Assembly (NCBI RefSeq): GCF_008923245.1 | Contig: NZ_WBOS01000004.1 | Span: forward strand, 1 to 64,000 | DNA length: 64,000 nucleotides | Source: Cytobacillus depressus | GTDB taxonomy: Bacteria > Bacillota > Bacilli > Bacillales > Cytobacillaceae | Direction of reading: 5' to 3' | In this document: piece after piece, positions 15,014 through 23,593 of the stretch | How the letters are laid out: each line of letters starts with the position of its first letter | Numbering within the stretch: the first letter of the stretch is position 1 | Translations under genes and position numbers: made by a program | Notes under the pieces: model-generated | Told to the model about the DNA's origin: nothing | What the model saw: the letters and a program-made list of their open reading frames with translations, nothing else | The model's database searches: none

Positions 15014-16609
15014 ATGTCGCTTAAGTGGCTGCCGATCCGTTCCAAAATTACATTATTATCATTCAGCATCGTCTTTTTTTCCTTATTGCTCGGCGGCCTT
15101 ATCTTAATTGGGAATATTGTGGAGCTCGAGGAGGACGAGTATGGGAAAAGAGCGATGATTACGGCAAAAACCGTCGCTCAGCTACCAGATGTGATTCGCC
15201 ATATTACAGAACCAAATGGCTGGAATGAAATGGATCCTATTATTGAAAAAATCCGGATCATAAATAATGCAGATTATGTAACCGTTTTAAATATGGAAAA
15301 GGTTCGTTACTCACATCCTGTAAAGGACATGCTAGGAACGGTTTCAAAAGGAGAAGATGCTGGTCCGGCTTTTGCAGAGCATTCGTATATTTCAAAAGCT
15401 AAAGGCGAAGTAGGAATGGCTGTCCGTGCCTTTGCCCCGATAAAGAATGAACAATTAGAGCAAGTCGGCGTCGTTGTTGTTGGGAATGTGTTGCCGACGA
15501 TGTATGAAACATTATTTTCACTGAAAAATGAGATTTTAATGATTATGTTTTTGACTTTGCTGCTCGGTGTGATTGGGTCATTTTTCCTTGCCAAGCATAT
15601 TAAACAGCAAATGTTTCAGCTTGAGCCTTATGAAATCGCCCGTCTTCTCGAAGAGCGCACGGCAACGTTTCATGCGATGCACGAGGGAGTTATTGCGATT
15701 GATAAGCATGAAATTATCACGATCTTTAATGATAAAGCAAAAAAAATGATGAATGTTCACGGGGATGTCATTGGGAAAAATATATGGGATGTGATTCCTG
15801 ATTCGAGGCTGCCAGAAATCCTTGAACTAGATAAACCAGTATTTAATCAGGAGGTTCGAGTTAGAGGGAACGTCATTACGAGCAATCGTGTCCCAATTAA
15901 AGTGAATAAACAGTTAGTTGGAGCGGTCGCCATTTTTCAAGATCGTACAGAGACAACGAAAATGGCGGAAGAATTGACTGGTGTAAAGGAATTTGTAGAA
16001 GCGTTAAGAGTACAAGCCCATGAGCATTCTAATAAACTTCATACGATTGCGGGATTGATTCAATTAGGGAATAACGAGCAGGCGTTAAAATATATTTTTC
16101 AATTAGATGAGGAAAAAGGGAGTTTCGTGAGATTTTTAAATGAAAATATTCTTGACGATAATCTTGCAGGTTTATTGATTGGGAAAGTAAGCCGTGGAAA
16201 AGAATTAGGGATCGAGATAGTCATTGACCGAAAAAGCCATTTAAGTCGTTTTCCGCAGGATTTAGACCATCATGATTTCGTCGTCCTGCTCGGGAATTTA
16301 ATTGAAAATGCTATGGCTGCTCTAAAAACAGCTGAACATCGTGAAAAAAGGATTGATATTAGCATTGAACAGGATGAGGAGCTATGTGCTATTCTTGTTG
16401 AAGATAATGGACACGGGATTAGTGAAACGAATAGGCAGCGGATATTTGAAAATGGCTTTTCAACGAAAAAAGGGTTTGGTTTAGGGCTCCATCTCGTGAA
16501 GCGGATTGTGGAAAAAGGAAAAGGGGACATGGATGTAGTATCCCAACAAGGGGAAGGAACGAGCTTTTTTATTAGTTTTCCAATGAATGGATTGGAGGAG
16601 GAAGAATGA
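15014..16609 (+). CDS. dctS: C4-dicarboxylate sensor kinase DctS
   Basis: CitA/DcuS-type membrane histidine kinase of 531 residues: TM1 (13-33), an extracytoplasmic PAS-like sensing domain (about 35-170), TM2 (174-195), a cytoplasmic PAS domain (about 210-315), a SpoOB-like H box ALRVQAHEHSNKLHTIAGL near 335, and a HATPase domain with NLIENAMAAL, DNGHGI and GFGLGLHLVKRI. Ligands are extracellular succinate, fumarate or malate in the family. The ATG follows AAGGGGGGAAG. The stop overlaps the dctR start by 4 nt (ATGA), giving coupled translation. Confidence 0.92.
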   Translation: MSLKWLPIRSKITLLSFSIVFFSLLLGGLILIGNIVELEEDEYGKRAMITAKTVAQLPDVIRHITEPNGWNEMDPIIEKIRIINNADYVTVLNMEKVRYSHPVKDMLGTVSKGEDAGPAFAEHSYISKAKGEVGMAVRAFAPIKNEQLEQVGVVVVGNVLPTMYETLFSLKNEILMIMFLTLLLGVIGSFFLAKHIKQQMFQLEPYEIARLLEERTATFHAMHEGVIAIDKHEIITIFNDKAKKMMNVHGDVIGKNIWDVIPDSRLPEILELDKPVFNQEVRVRGNVITSNRVPIKVNKQLVGAVAIFQDRTETTKMAEELTGVKEFVEALRVQAHEHSNKLHTIAGLIQLGNNEQALKYIFQLDEEKGSFVRFLNENILDDNLAGLLIGKVSRGKELGIEIVIDRKSHLSRFPQDLDHHDFVVLLGNLIENAMAALKTAEHREKRIDISIEQDEELCAILVEDNGHGISETNRQRIFENGFSTKKGFGLGLHLVKRIVEKGKGDMDVVSQQGEGTSFFISFPMNGLEEEE

Positions 16610-17298
16610 TCACCGTTCTAATCATTGAAGATGATCCGATGGTGCAAGAAGTGAACAAGCAATTTGTCATGAAAATGGAAGGATTTAAAGTAATTGGAGC
16701 GGCAAGCAATGGGGTGGAGGGTCTAGAAAAAATACAGGAGCTTTCGCCCGATGTCGTAATTCTTGACGTATATATGCCTGAGCAGGATGGGCTCGAGACC
16801 CTTCAGCAAATTCGCAGCCAGCAAGAAAGTGTGGATGTGATTATGGTAACAGCGGCGAATGACCATGAAACAGTTAAAATGGCCCTCCAAAATGGAGCCT
16901 TTGATTATATTATTAAGCCGTTTAAATTCGATAGAATCCAGAAGGCTTTAGAAAAATATAAAATATATCACTCAAAATTTAAAAATGAGAGGTCATTATC
17001 TCAGCAGCAGCTTGACGAGTTTCTTCATTCGCCATCTGCACCGAAGAAGCTTAATAATGTAAATGAACTGCCAAAAGGACTAAATGAAGTCACTTATAAA
17101 CAAATAATTTCCTACTTACGTGAACAAGAACTAGCGAAGTCCTCTGAGGAAGTAGCCGATGGGGTGGGCATTGCTCGAGTGACAGCCCGACGGTACCTCG
17201 ATTATTTAGTAAAATTAGGCGATATCAAAATTGAATTAAAATATGGCGGAGTTGGCAGGCCAGTAAATCGATATTCCATCATTAAACAAACCGACTAA
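16606..17298 (+). CDS. dctR: response regulator DctR
   Basis: The 230-residue CitB/DcuR-type regulator has a receiver domain (1-120; IIEDDPM, acceptor Asp in VVILDVYMPEQDG, YIIKPFKF) and a C-terminal helix-turn-helix (about 155-215; SSEEVADGVGIARVTARRYLDYLVKLG). It overlaps dctS by 4 nt. In B. subtilis it activates dctP, the next gene here, which is separated by 294 bp that include a cre site and a dispersed repeat. Confidence 0.92.
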   Translation: MITVLIIEDDPMVQEVNKQFVMKMEGFKVIGAASNGVEGLEKIQELSPDVVILDVYMPEQDGLETLQQIRSQQESVDVIMVTAANDHETVKMALQNGAFDYIIKPFKFDRIQKALEKYKIYHSKFKNERSLSQQQLDEFLHSPSAPKKLNNVNELPKGLNEVTYKQIISYLREQELAKSSEEVADGVGIARVTARRYLDYLVKLGDIKIELKYGGVGRPVNRYSIIKQTD

Positions 17299-17349
17299 AG
17301 ACCAAAAAGACCAAAATGTCCAAAATGTTCAAAATCTTCTCATGTCCAT

Positions 17350-17364
17350 TTGAAAACGTTATCA
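17350..17364 (+). promoter_or_regulatory. cre (CcpA) site upstream of dctP
   Basis: TTGAAAACGTTATCA fits the consensus WTGNAANCGNWWNCA at every position. It lies between dctR and dctP, consistent with carbon catabolite repression of C4-dicarboxylate uptake, which is known for B. subtilis dctP. Confidence 0.78.
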
Positions 17365-17393
17365 TGGAAACACAATGATTGATACGTTTGAGA

Positions 17394-17575
17394 AGGAAAG
17401 CGGAAGCGCCTTCGGAACAATCAAAGGACAATTGTTCCTGCGATGATAAATCGCAGAAGCTTTCCTTTGTGCTCACCCCCGACAAGCACACGACAAGCCT
17501 CCCGGGAAGGTGTTCTTTACCTTTCTGGGAGGATTGGCTTGTGACCTCGAGGGGGTAGGCGCTGGAGCTAGACAG
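17394..17575 (+). repeat. dispersed GC-rich repeat, long form
   Basis: Begins GGAAAGCGGAAGCGCC and ends GGCGCTGGAGCTAGACA, so the ends are complementary; inside are CCTCCCGGGAAGGTGTT paired with the later ACCTTTCTGGGAGG. About 100 bp (17472-17561) are nearly identical to the reverse complement of 40976-41077. This copy carries an extra segment of about 60 bp (17411-17473), itself a palindrome around ACAATTGT (17429-17436, within CAAAGGACAATTGTTCCTG), that the second copy lacks. The end sequences match a dispersed element I recall from many Bacillus genomes. Confidence 0.85.
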
Positions 17576-17592
17576 AAGGAGGAGAAAAAAGA

Positions 17593-18864
17593 ATGAAAAA
17601 GGTCTTTAAAAACCTAACGGTTCAAGTAGTTATTGCCATCATCCTAGGTGTTATTGTCGGCTTAGTTTGGCCGGAAGTCGGAAAATCAGTGAAGCCATTA
17701 GGAGATACCTTTATTAAAGGGGTTAAAATGGTCATTGCCCCAATTATTTTCCTAACCATTGTCCTCGGAATTGCAAAAATGGGCGACATGAAAAAGGTTG
17801 GAAAGGTTGGCGGGAAGGCTTTTATCTATTTTGAAATCGTCACAACGCTAGCACTCGTTATTGGTCTATTTGTCGTTAATATTATCAAGCCGGGTGCGGG
17901 GCTGAATTTTGATAAAATGCAAAAAGGGGATGTCTCTCAATATACAACAGGTGACGGCGGAAAAATTGATTGGATCGACTTTATTACAAATATTGTTCCA
18001 TCCAATATGTTTGATGCGTTTGCCAAAGGGGATATTCTTCAAGTTTTATTTTTCTCCATTCTTTTCGGGGTTGCTTTAACGGCACTTGGGGAAAAAGGCA
18101 AGCCTATTATTGATTTCTTTGATAAAATTTCACAAGTATTCTTCAATATTATCGGGTATATTATGAGAGCTGCTCCGATTGGTGCTTTTGGAGCAATGGC
18201 ATTCACGATTGGAAATTATGGAATTGCTTCAATGAAGCCACTTGCGATGTTAATGCTATCTGTGTATGCAACAATGGCATTATTTATATTTGGAGTCTTA
18301 AATATTATCTGTAAAATGTATGGATTCAGCTTATTTAAGTATTTAAAATTCATTAAAGAAGAGCTGTTAATCGTTCTTGGCACGAGCTCATCTGAGTCCG
18401 TTCTGCCACGAATGATGGATAAAATGGAGAAATTCGGTTGTTCAAAATCGGTCGTAGGACTTGTCATTCCAACGGGATATTCATTTAATCTTGATGGAAC
18501 TTCCATTTATCTATCTATGGCCGTTGTGTTTCTTGCTCAAGTTTTCCAAGTTGATTTAAGCATTGGTCAGCAAATTACGATTATATTAATCTTAATGTTA
18601 ACTTCAAAAGGTGCCGCAGCTGTTACAGGAGGCGGATTTATCGTTCTTGCTTCAACGTTAACGGCGATGCAGATCATCCCGGTTGAAGGGCTAGCATTAT
18701 TGCTTGGAGTGGACCGTTTCATGAGTGAAGGCCGCGCTATCACGAATCTAATCGGAAACGGTATTGCGACAATTGCTATTGCTAAAAGCGAAAAGGAATT
18801 CGATGAAACGAAACAACAACAAGCCCTTATTGAATTAAAAACGAAAAACAAAGTAGCCGTTTAA
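17593..18864 (+). CDS. dctP: C4-dicarboxylate:cation symporter DctP
   Basis: DAACS membrane transporter of 423 residues with the family motifs GTSSSESVLPRMM near 262, GYSFNLDGTSIYLSMA near 297 (NLDGT cation site) and SKGAAAVTGGGF near 337. It follows dctS-dctR, as in B. subtilis, where DctP imports succinate, fumarate and malate. The ATG has a strong AGGAGG site 9-11 bases upstream. Control is expected from DctR and from the cre site at 17350. It shares roughly half of its motif residues with the GltP-like paralogue at 7517. A terminator follows. Confidence 0.92.
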   Translation: MKKVFKNLTVQVVIAIILGVIVGLVWPEVGKSVKPLGDTFIKGVKMVIAPIIFLTIVLGIAKMGDMKKVGKVGGKAFIYFEIVTTLALVIGLFVVNIIKPGAGLNFDKMQKGDVSQYTTGDGGKIDWIDFITNIVPSNMFDAFAKGDILQVLFFSILFGVALTALGEKGKPIIDFFDKISQVFFNIIGYIMRAAPIGAFGAMAFTIGNYGIASMKPLAMLMLSVYATMALFIFGVLNIICKMYGFSLFKYLKFIKEELLIVLGTSSSESVLPRMMDKMEKFGCSKSVVGLVIPTGYSFNLDGTSIYLSMAVVFLAQVFQVDLSIGQQITIILILMLTSKGAAAVTGGGFIVLASTLTAMQIIPVEGLALLLGVDRFMSEGRAITNLIGNGIATIAIAKSEKEFDETKQQQALIELKTKNKVAV

Positions 18865-18874
18865 ATAGTTATGT

Positions 18875-18908
18875 AAAAAGCCCTTGCAAATATATGCAAG
18901 GGCTTTTT
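18875..18908 (+). terminator. bidirectional terminator after dctP
   Basis: Perfect 14-bp stem AAAAAGCCCTTGCA / TGCAAGGGCTTTTT with a 6-base loop; A and T runs allow use by both converging genes. Confidence 0.93.
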
Positions 18909-18915
18909 GCAAGGA

Positions 18916-20595
18916 TTATTGTAATCCCTGAATGATGATATTTTTAGCAGGCATAAATGCTTCTCCTGTATCTAAATAATCGACCTTCACTTTATCGCCT
19001 TCTTGAAGGTAAATGGCCATTGGGCTGCTTTCTGATGAAATGACATAGCTGTTTTTATTGTCTAACAGGAATGTCACAACCGTGAAATCCCCAGACTTTT
19101 CTTTATACACTCTAATAACCGTTCCGATTACTTGTTTTTCCTCCGCTTTTGAACTGCCATCTACCGTTCCTCCACCTCTTTGGAGAGCCGTTTTATACAG
19201 CTTTAAGGCTTCGTTTGGCGTATTACCATACGCTGAAATCTCTGGATTAGCAGCCGAAACGATAAAGTAGTTTTGGAGAAAACCGTTAGAATCAAGAACA
19301 GGGGTTAGCCAGCTAGCTTCTCCGTAGAAGTTGTAAATAACCGGCATTTCACCTTCCCATTTCTTTTCAATGAATTTCTTTTCAATGATTTGTAATGCTC
19401 CTTGGGAATCCATATAGGATTCTTGCAGATTGCCTGTATAATAGGTGGCTTCACCAGTTCTTGAGTTTGTTAGTGAATACCCAAGCATGGAATCCACGCC
19501 TTCTTTTGGACTCGTAAAATCGGTGAAATAATGCATATCGCCATTTTCATCAAAAATAGGGCTAACATTTGCCACTGTACCTTCATCTGAAGGGAGCTTC
19601 ACATCCCTTTTGCCAAAGACACTATTCCAAAATCCATGGACATATTTTCCGAAATAACTATTTTGTAAGCTAACTGCTTCTGGAGAAACAGCCCCGTCAA
19701 TAAACGATGGTACATTTTTCAGTAGATATTCTTTTGTATCTCCACTTTGAGGGTCGACAAGGACTATCCCTTTTACGACAAAACCATTTCGAGCGGACAC
19801 AAATTGACCAAATGTACGGATGTAATGGGGCTTACCATCCTCATCAATCTCTAATCGTGGTTCGCCATAAAAAATATGCTTCGGATATTGCATCCGAATA
19901 TGACGCTCCAAATTTTTATTAAAATAAGAAGAAGGTGTGTAGAACATCTCTGTATTAATAAATTTTGGATTCGCCGATGAATTAGTAGCACTAATGGTAA
20001 AATAACCTGGCGTCTTTTTGCCATTCACCCATTTAAACAAGCCCGAAAATTCAACTGGGGCAATGTATACGTAATCCCCATTTATCTTTTGAATTTGTAA
20101 ATTTCCAAGCTCATAATAGCTTGTATTCGGCACTTGTCCGAAGGCTTTCCTCATTTTATTCCGTGCAAATTGCGGAGGGACACTAGCAGGTGTTTCCTTT
20201 TCATCAAAGATTTCAATCTCCATTTTTTCTTCCATTTTAGCCGTCGCATATTTTTCTTCGGCATTGAATAAGAAGGCGGTCAGGAAGTATCCTCCGATAA
20301 TTAGACTGACAAGAAATAATAGTGCCTTTATCATTCTTTCCTTGCCCGAAGCAAAAAAAGCACCTCCGAGAGTAACGAGAATAGCTAAAAACCATAAAGA
20401 GGTAATGTTAAGGTCGAGATTGGTTAAATAATAGAAGGAAAAAACGACGAATATCGTTAGAATAATGGCTGCAATAAGGGAAGCGGAATTAGATTTATTA
20501 CTATCTTTTTCTTTTGTTTTCTTATTGGAGAAAGGGATAAGAACCAGTGCTGAAGCCAACCCCGCAATAAGTGAAAATAGAATGATATTACCCAT
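18916..20595 (-). CDS. conserved-looking membrane protein of unknown function with large extracytoplasmic region
   Basis: I do not recognise the family. The 559-residue product has four hydrophobic segments at the N-terminus (about 3-22, 42-62, 66-84 and 90-112). A long soluble region (about 115-555) follows, with repeated short pattern blocks such as YFTISATNSSANPK, EPRLEIDEDGKPHYIRTFG, VSPIFDENGDMHYFTDF and SWLTPVLDSNGFLQNYFIVSAANPEISAYGNTPNEAL; these look like repeats of a beta-rich domain. The last 90 residues (VIGTVIRVYKEKSGDFTVVTFLLDNKNSYVISSESS) have an OB-like beta pattern. The ATG at 20595 is preferred over the longer frame because AGAAGTGA lies 6 bases upstream. It is a single-gene unit converging on dctP. 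Confidence 0.65.
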   Translation of the reverse strand: MGNIILFSLIAGLASALVLIPFSNKKTKEKDSNKSNSASLIAAIILTIFVVFSFYYLTNLDLNITSLWFLAILVTLGGAFFASGKERMIKALLFLVSLIIGGYFLTAFLFNAEEKYATAKMEEKMEIEIFDEKETPASVPPQFARNKMRKAFGQVPNTSYYELGNLQIQKINGDYVYIAPVEFSGLFKWVNGKKTPGYFTISATNSSANPKFINTEMFYTPSSYFNKNLERHIRMQYPKHIFYGEPRLEIDEDGKPHYIRTFGQFVSARNGFVVKGIVLVDPQSGDTKEYLLKNVPSFIDGAVSPEAVSLQNSYFGKYVHGFWNSVFGKRDVKLPSDEGTVANVSPIFDENGDMHYFTDFTSPKEGVDSMLGYSLTNSRTGEATYYTGNLQESYMDSQGALQIIEKKFIEKKWEGEMPVIYNFYGEASWLTPVLDSNGFLQNYFIVSAANPEISAYGNTPNEALKLYKTALQRGGGTVDGSSKAEEKQVIGTVIRVYKEKSGDFTVVTFLLDNKNSYVISSESSPMAIYLQEGDKVKVDYLDTGEAFMPAKNIIIQGLQ

Positions 20596-20749
20596 AAAAT
20601 CACTTCTTTCAAAGTTTTGATATGTATATTTACGATTGATAGGATGGAAAGGTTTCATGGAATTCGTTTTGTATGGTTGCCATCTGAAACGGTCGACATG
20701 ACCGCTTCAAATTAGCGTCTATTACTAGATGTTTCACTTACATCAACCG

Positions 20750-21355
20750 CTAGCACACAATTGTCAAATCAGCATTCTTAGCTGGGGCATATTCCTCCAA
20801 ATATTTGTCTTCTGCAGGGAAGTAACGTTTATAATATTTAGCTCGTATCATTCTTTGGTCCCCAATATAAATATCCCTTTTTAATACTCTTGATAATCTT
20901 TCCTTTTTTGGAACATCGATAAAAACCACATAATCTAAAAAGGGCCTTATTTCCTCCCGCTGCAAAAATATTCCTTCTAAAAGCAAAACAGAATGATGAT
21001 CGACTTTTAAAAAATGCTTAGAATACTCATCAATGTTTTTATCATATAACTCTATTAGTTTATTTATTGGCATTCCCAATTGAATAGGGGACAAAATTTC
21101 GGTTATGAGGTAATCATATCTCCACTGTAAATAGTAATAACATTCCCATTCCAATTTCGTATCATCATAGCGGGTTTTTCTCGGATGGATAAAATCATCC
21201 ATATGTAAAATTATGACATTCGCACCTTCGTCCCGTAAGCTTTCGGCAAGCGTTTGAGTGAAGGTAGTTTTTCCAGCACCACCTAATCCATCAATTCCTA
21301 AAACAAAGATCCGATTCTTTTCTTTTACTGCTTTCAATATAGTCTTTGACAGCAT
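20750..21355 (-). CDS. P-loop kinase, uridine kinase-like
   Basis: The 201-residue cytosolic protein has Walker A GIDGLGGAGKTTFTQTLAE (residues 20-38), then VIILHMDDFIHPRK (a substrate/Mg motif typical of uridine and related nucleoside kinases), LLLEGIFLQREE near 128, and a DVPKKERLSRVLKRD lid-like basic stretch. Family members phosphorylate nucleosides or other small hydroxylated metabolites; the exact substrate cannot be set. It is too short and divergent to be the housekeeping udk. It stands alone, divergent from the acetate-type symporter operon. Confidence 0.75.
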   Translation of the reverse strand: MLSKTILKAVKEKNRIFVLGIDGLGGAGKTTFTQTLAESLRDEGANVIILHMDDFIHPRKTRYDDTKLEWECYYYLQWRYDYLITEILSPIQLGMPINKLIELYDKNIDEYSKHFLKVDHHSVLLLEGIFLQREEIRPFLDYVVFIDVPKKERLSRVLKRDIYIGDQRMIRAKYYKRYFPAEDKYLEEYAPAKNADLTIVC

Positions 21356-21522
21356 TTTACATACCTGCCTTTAGCTCTGATAATTTGTAATTTGATCATA
21401 CAGAAAAATCCTATGCTCCAAATATAACTATTTAAAAATATTAATTTAAATTAGCAGACAATAGATGAACTTGAATATTATGTTAACTATATAAGACTTT
21501 TGTAAGAAAAGTAAAATAATGT

Positions 21523-21551
21523 TTGACAGTTGTCCGTTTTTTTATTAAATT
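21523..21551 (+). promoter_or_regulatory. candidate sigma-A promoter for the ywcB-ywcA-like operon
   Basis: TTGACA at 21523-21528, 17-bp spacer, TAAATT at 21546-21551, 50 bp upstream of the first start codon. The -10 box is weak. Confidence 0.5.
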
Positions 21552-21601
21552 CTACTTATGTTCGAATAATTTCGAATATAAAAAATATGGGGGTTGGTGG
21601 A

Positions 21602-21949
21602 ATGTCAAAACCAGATTACAAAGGTGCTAATAACGATCAGGGAGTAGATTTTGTAGAAATTGAACGGAGTGAAGCTTTTCAGGAGTTATTAACTGCTAAG
21701 AAGAAGTTTTTGGTTCCTACAATTAGTCTGTTTTTCGGACTTTATTTATTGTTTCCTATTCTAATTTCCTACACCAAATGGATGGATGCTCCAGCAATCG
21801 GTGATATTTCTTGGGCTTGGATTTATGCCTTATTATTATTTATTATGACGTGGACAATGGCCACTATTTACATGAGAAAATCAGCCGAACTGGATCGGAT
21901 GGCAGAAAAAATTTGGGGTGATGAGTCATTAGATAGGAGGAAGGCGTAA
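21602..21949 (+). CDS. DUF485 small membrane protein paired with acetate-type symporter
   Basis: 115-residue protein with two transmembrane helices (about residues 36-57 and 68-92) and charged ends, typical of DUF485 (YjcH in E. coli, YwcB in B. subtilis). Such proteins are encoded just before ActP-type sodium:solute symporters and are thought to assist them. Start: the ATG of MSKPDYKG has a G-rich GGTGG site just upstream; the longer frame upstream has no ribosome site. Its stop overlaps the next start by one base (TAATG). Confidence 0.85.
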   Translation: MSKPDYKGANNDQGVDFVEIERSEAFQELLTAKKKFLVPTISLFFGLYLLFPILISYTKWMDAPAIGDISWAWIYALLLFIMTWTMATIYMRKSAELDRMAEKIWGDESLDRRKA

Positions 21950-23487
21950 TGAATGCAACCGTTATTATTCTATTTTTATTAATTGTTGGAATGACACTAT
22001 TAATCACTTATTATGCAGCAAAGAGAACGAATACTGCCAGCGAGTTTTATACAGCGGGAGGCGGATTAACAGGGTGGCAAAATGGTCTTGCGATTGCCGG
22101 AGACTATTTATCAGCAGCTTCTTTCCTCGGGATTGCCGGTGCGATTGCGTTAAATGGATTCGATGGCTTTTTATTTAGTATTGGCTATCTTGTTGCTTAT
22201 TTAGTCGTTTTATTTATCGTAGCAGAACCGTTGCGTAATCTTGGGCGATATACATTAGCTGATATGATTAATGCTCGTTTTGATGCGAAGAAGATTAGAG
22301 CAACAGCGGCTCTAAATACGATTACTATTGTTATCTTTTACATGATTGCTCAATTAGTTGGTGCAGGTGCTTTAATTAAATTATTGTTTGGCATTGATTA
22401 TTGGGTTGCTGTTTTAATTGTCGGTGTCATGATGACAATTTATGTTTTATTTGGCGGAATGACGGCGACAAGCTGGGTACAAATTATTAAAGCTGTGCTA
22501 TTAATGCTTGGAACGATTATTATTTCCTTTATGGTGCTATCGAAATTTCACTTCAATATCCTTGAGATGTTTACAACGATGAAAACAGCCACTCCATTAG
22601 GAGAAGCCTATTTAAATCCTGGTGTTAAGTATACCGTTCCATTGGATACGATTTCACTCATGATTGCGCTCGTTCTTGGAACAGCAGGGCTTCCGCATAT
22701 ATTAATGCGATTCTTCACTGTAAAAGATGCCAAAACAGCGCGCAGTTCTGTCATTTGGGCGACTTGGATTGTTGGAATCTTCTATGTGATGACTATTTTC
22801 CTTGGCTTCGGTGCGGCTGCATTTGTTGGTGCTGAAGCAATTAAAGCTAGTAATGCAGCAGGAAATATGGCTGCTCCTTTGCTTGCTCAAGTATTAGGCG
22901 GCGATATTTTAATGTCATTCGTTTCGGCCGTAGCATTTGCGACAATTCTAGCTGTTGTTGCGGGTCTAGTATTATCTGGTGCATCTGCGTTTGCTCATGA
23001 TATTTACGGTCAGATCATTAAAAAGGGACAAGCAACTGAAAAGCAGCAAATGCGTGCGGCAAAATATGCATCACTAAGTGTATCTGTCCTTTCTATTTTA
23101 CTTGCACTTTTTGCGCAAAACTTAAACGTAGCCTTCCTTGTTTCTTTAGCTTTCTGTGTAGCGGCGAGTGCGAATCTTCCTGTTATTGTGTATACAATTT
23201 ATTGGAAGCGCTTTAACACGGCTGGTGCCATGACAGGTATGCTTTCTGGTCTCATCTCTGCTCTCATTCTAGTCGCGATTAGTCCAAGTGTTATGTCTCC
23301 AGTCGAAGGAGCGACGCTAATTACAGGAAATCCGATTTTCCCGTTAACGAACCCAGCATTACTTTCTGTTCCGATTGGATTTATCGGAGGGATAATTGGA
23401 ACTCTTGTATCTAGCAAGCAACAAGATGCTAAACGTTTTGCAGAAGTAAAAGTAAAAGCAAATACAGGTTATAAGACGTCAATATAA
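21949..23487 (+). CDS. sodium:solute symporter, ActP/YwcA-like (acetate permease type)
   Basis: SSS-family transporter of 512 residues with about 13 helices. The N-terminus ASEFYTAGGGLTGWQNGLAIAGDYLSAASFLGIAGAIALNGFDGFL (residues 26-72) is the ActP signature, followed by RYTLADMINARF near 101 and GLPHILMRFFTVKDAKTARSS near 245. ActP transports acetate and other short monocarboxylates; B. subtilis YwcA is the homologue. Translationally coupled to the DUF485 gene. Confidence 0.88.
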   Translation: MNATVIILFLLIVGMTLLITYYAAKRTNTASEFYTAGGGLTGWQNGLAIAGDYLSAASFLGIAGAIALNGFDGFLFSIGYLVAYLVVLFIVAEPLRNLGRYTLADMINARFDAKKIRATAALNTITIVIFYMIAQLVGAGALIKLLFGIDYWVAVLIVGVMMTIYVLFGGMTATSWVQIIKAVLLMLGTIIISFMVLSKFHFNILEMFTTMKTATPLGEAYLNPGVKYTVPLDTISLMIALVLGTAGLPHILMRFFTVKDAKTARSSVIWATWIVGIFYVMTIFLGFGAAAFVGAEAIKASNAAGNMAAPLLAQVLGGDILMSFVSAVAFATILAVVAGLVLSGASAFAHDIYGQIIKKGQATEKQQMRAAKYASLSVSVLSILLALFAQNLNVAFLVSLAFCVAASANLPVIVYTIYWKRFNTAGAMTGMLSGLISALILVAISPSVMSPVEGATLITGNPIFPLTNPALLSVPIGFIGGIIGTLVSSKQQDAKRFAEVKVKANTGYKTSI

Positions 23488-23499
23488 GATACGAAGAGG

Positions 23500-23529
23500 C
23501 TTAGCTCACTGAATGTGGGCTAAGTTTTC
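23500..23529 (+). terminator. terminator of the acetate-type symporter operon
   Basis: CTTAGCTCAC / GTGGGCTAAG stem with a 5-base loop followed by TTTTCT. Confidence 0.75.
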
Positions 23530-23548
23530 TCAGAAACCTTACATAAAA

Positions 23549-23587
23549 GAAAGTCAGGCACTTTGATAGAGATGCCTGACTTTTTTT
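23549..23587. terminator. terminator between converging genes (serves 23594-24325)
   Basis: AAAGTCAGGCA / TGCCTGACTTT stem, followed by T7 on the plus strand and preceded by A-rich sequence for the minus-strand gene. Confidence 0.85.
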
Positions 23588-23593
23588 ATGTAT

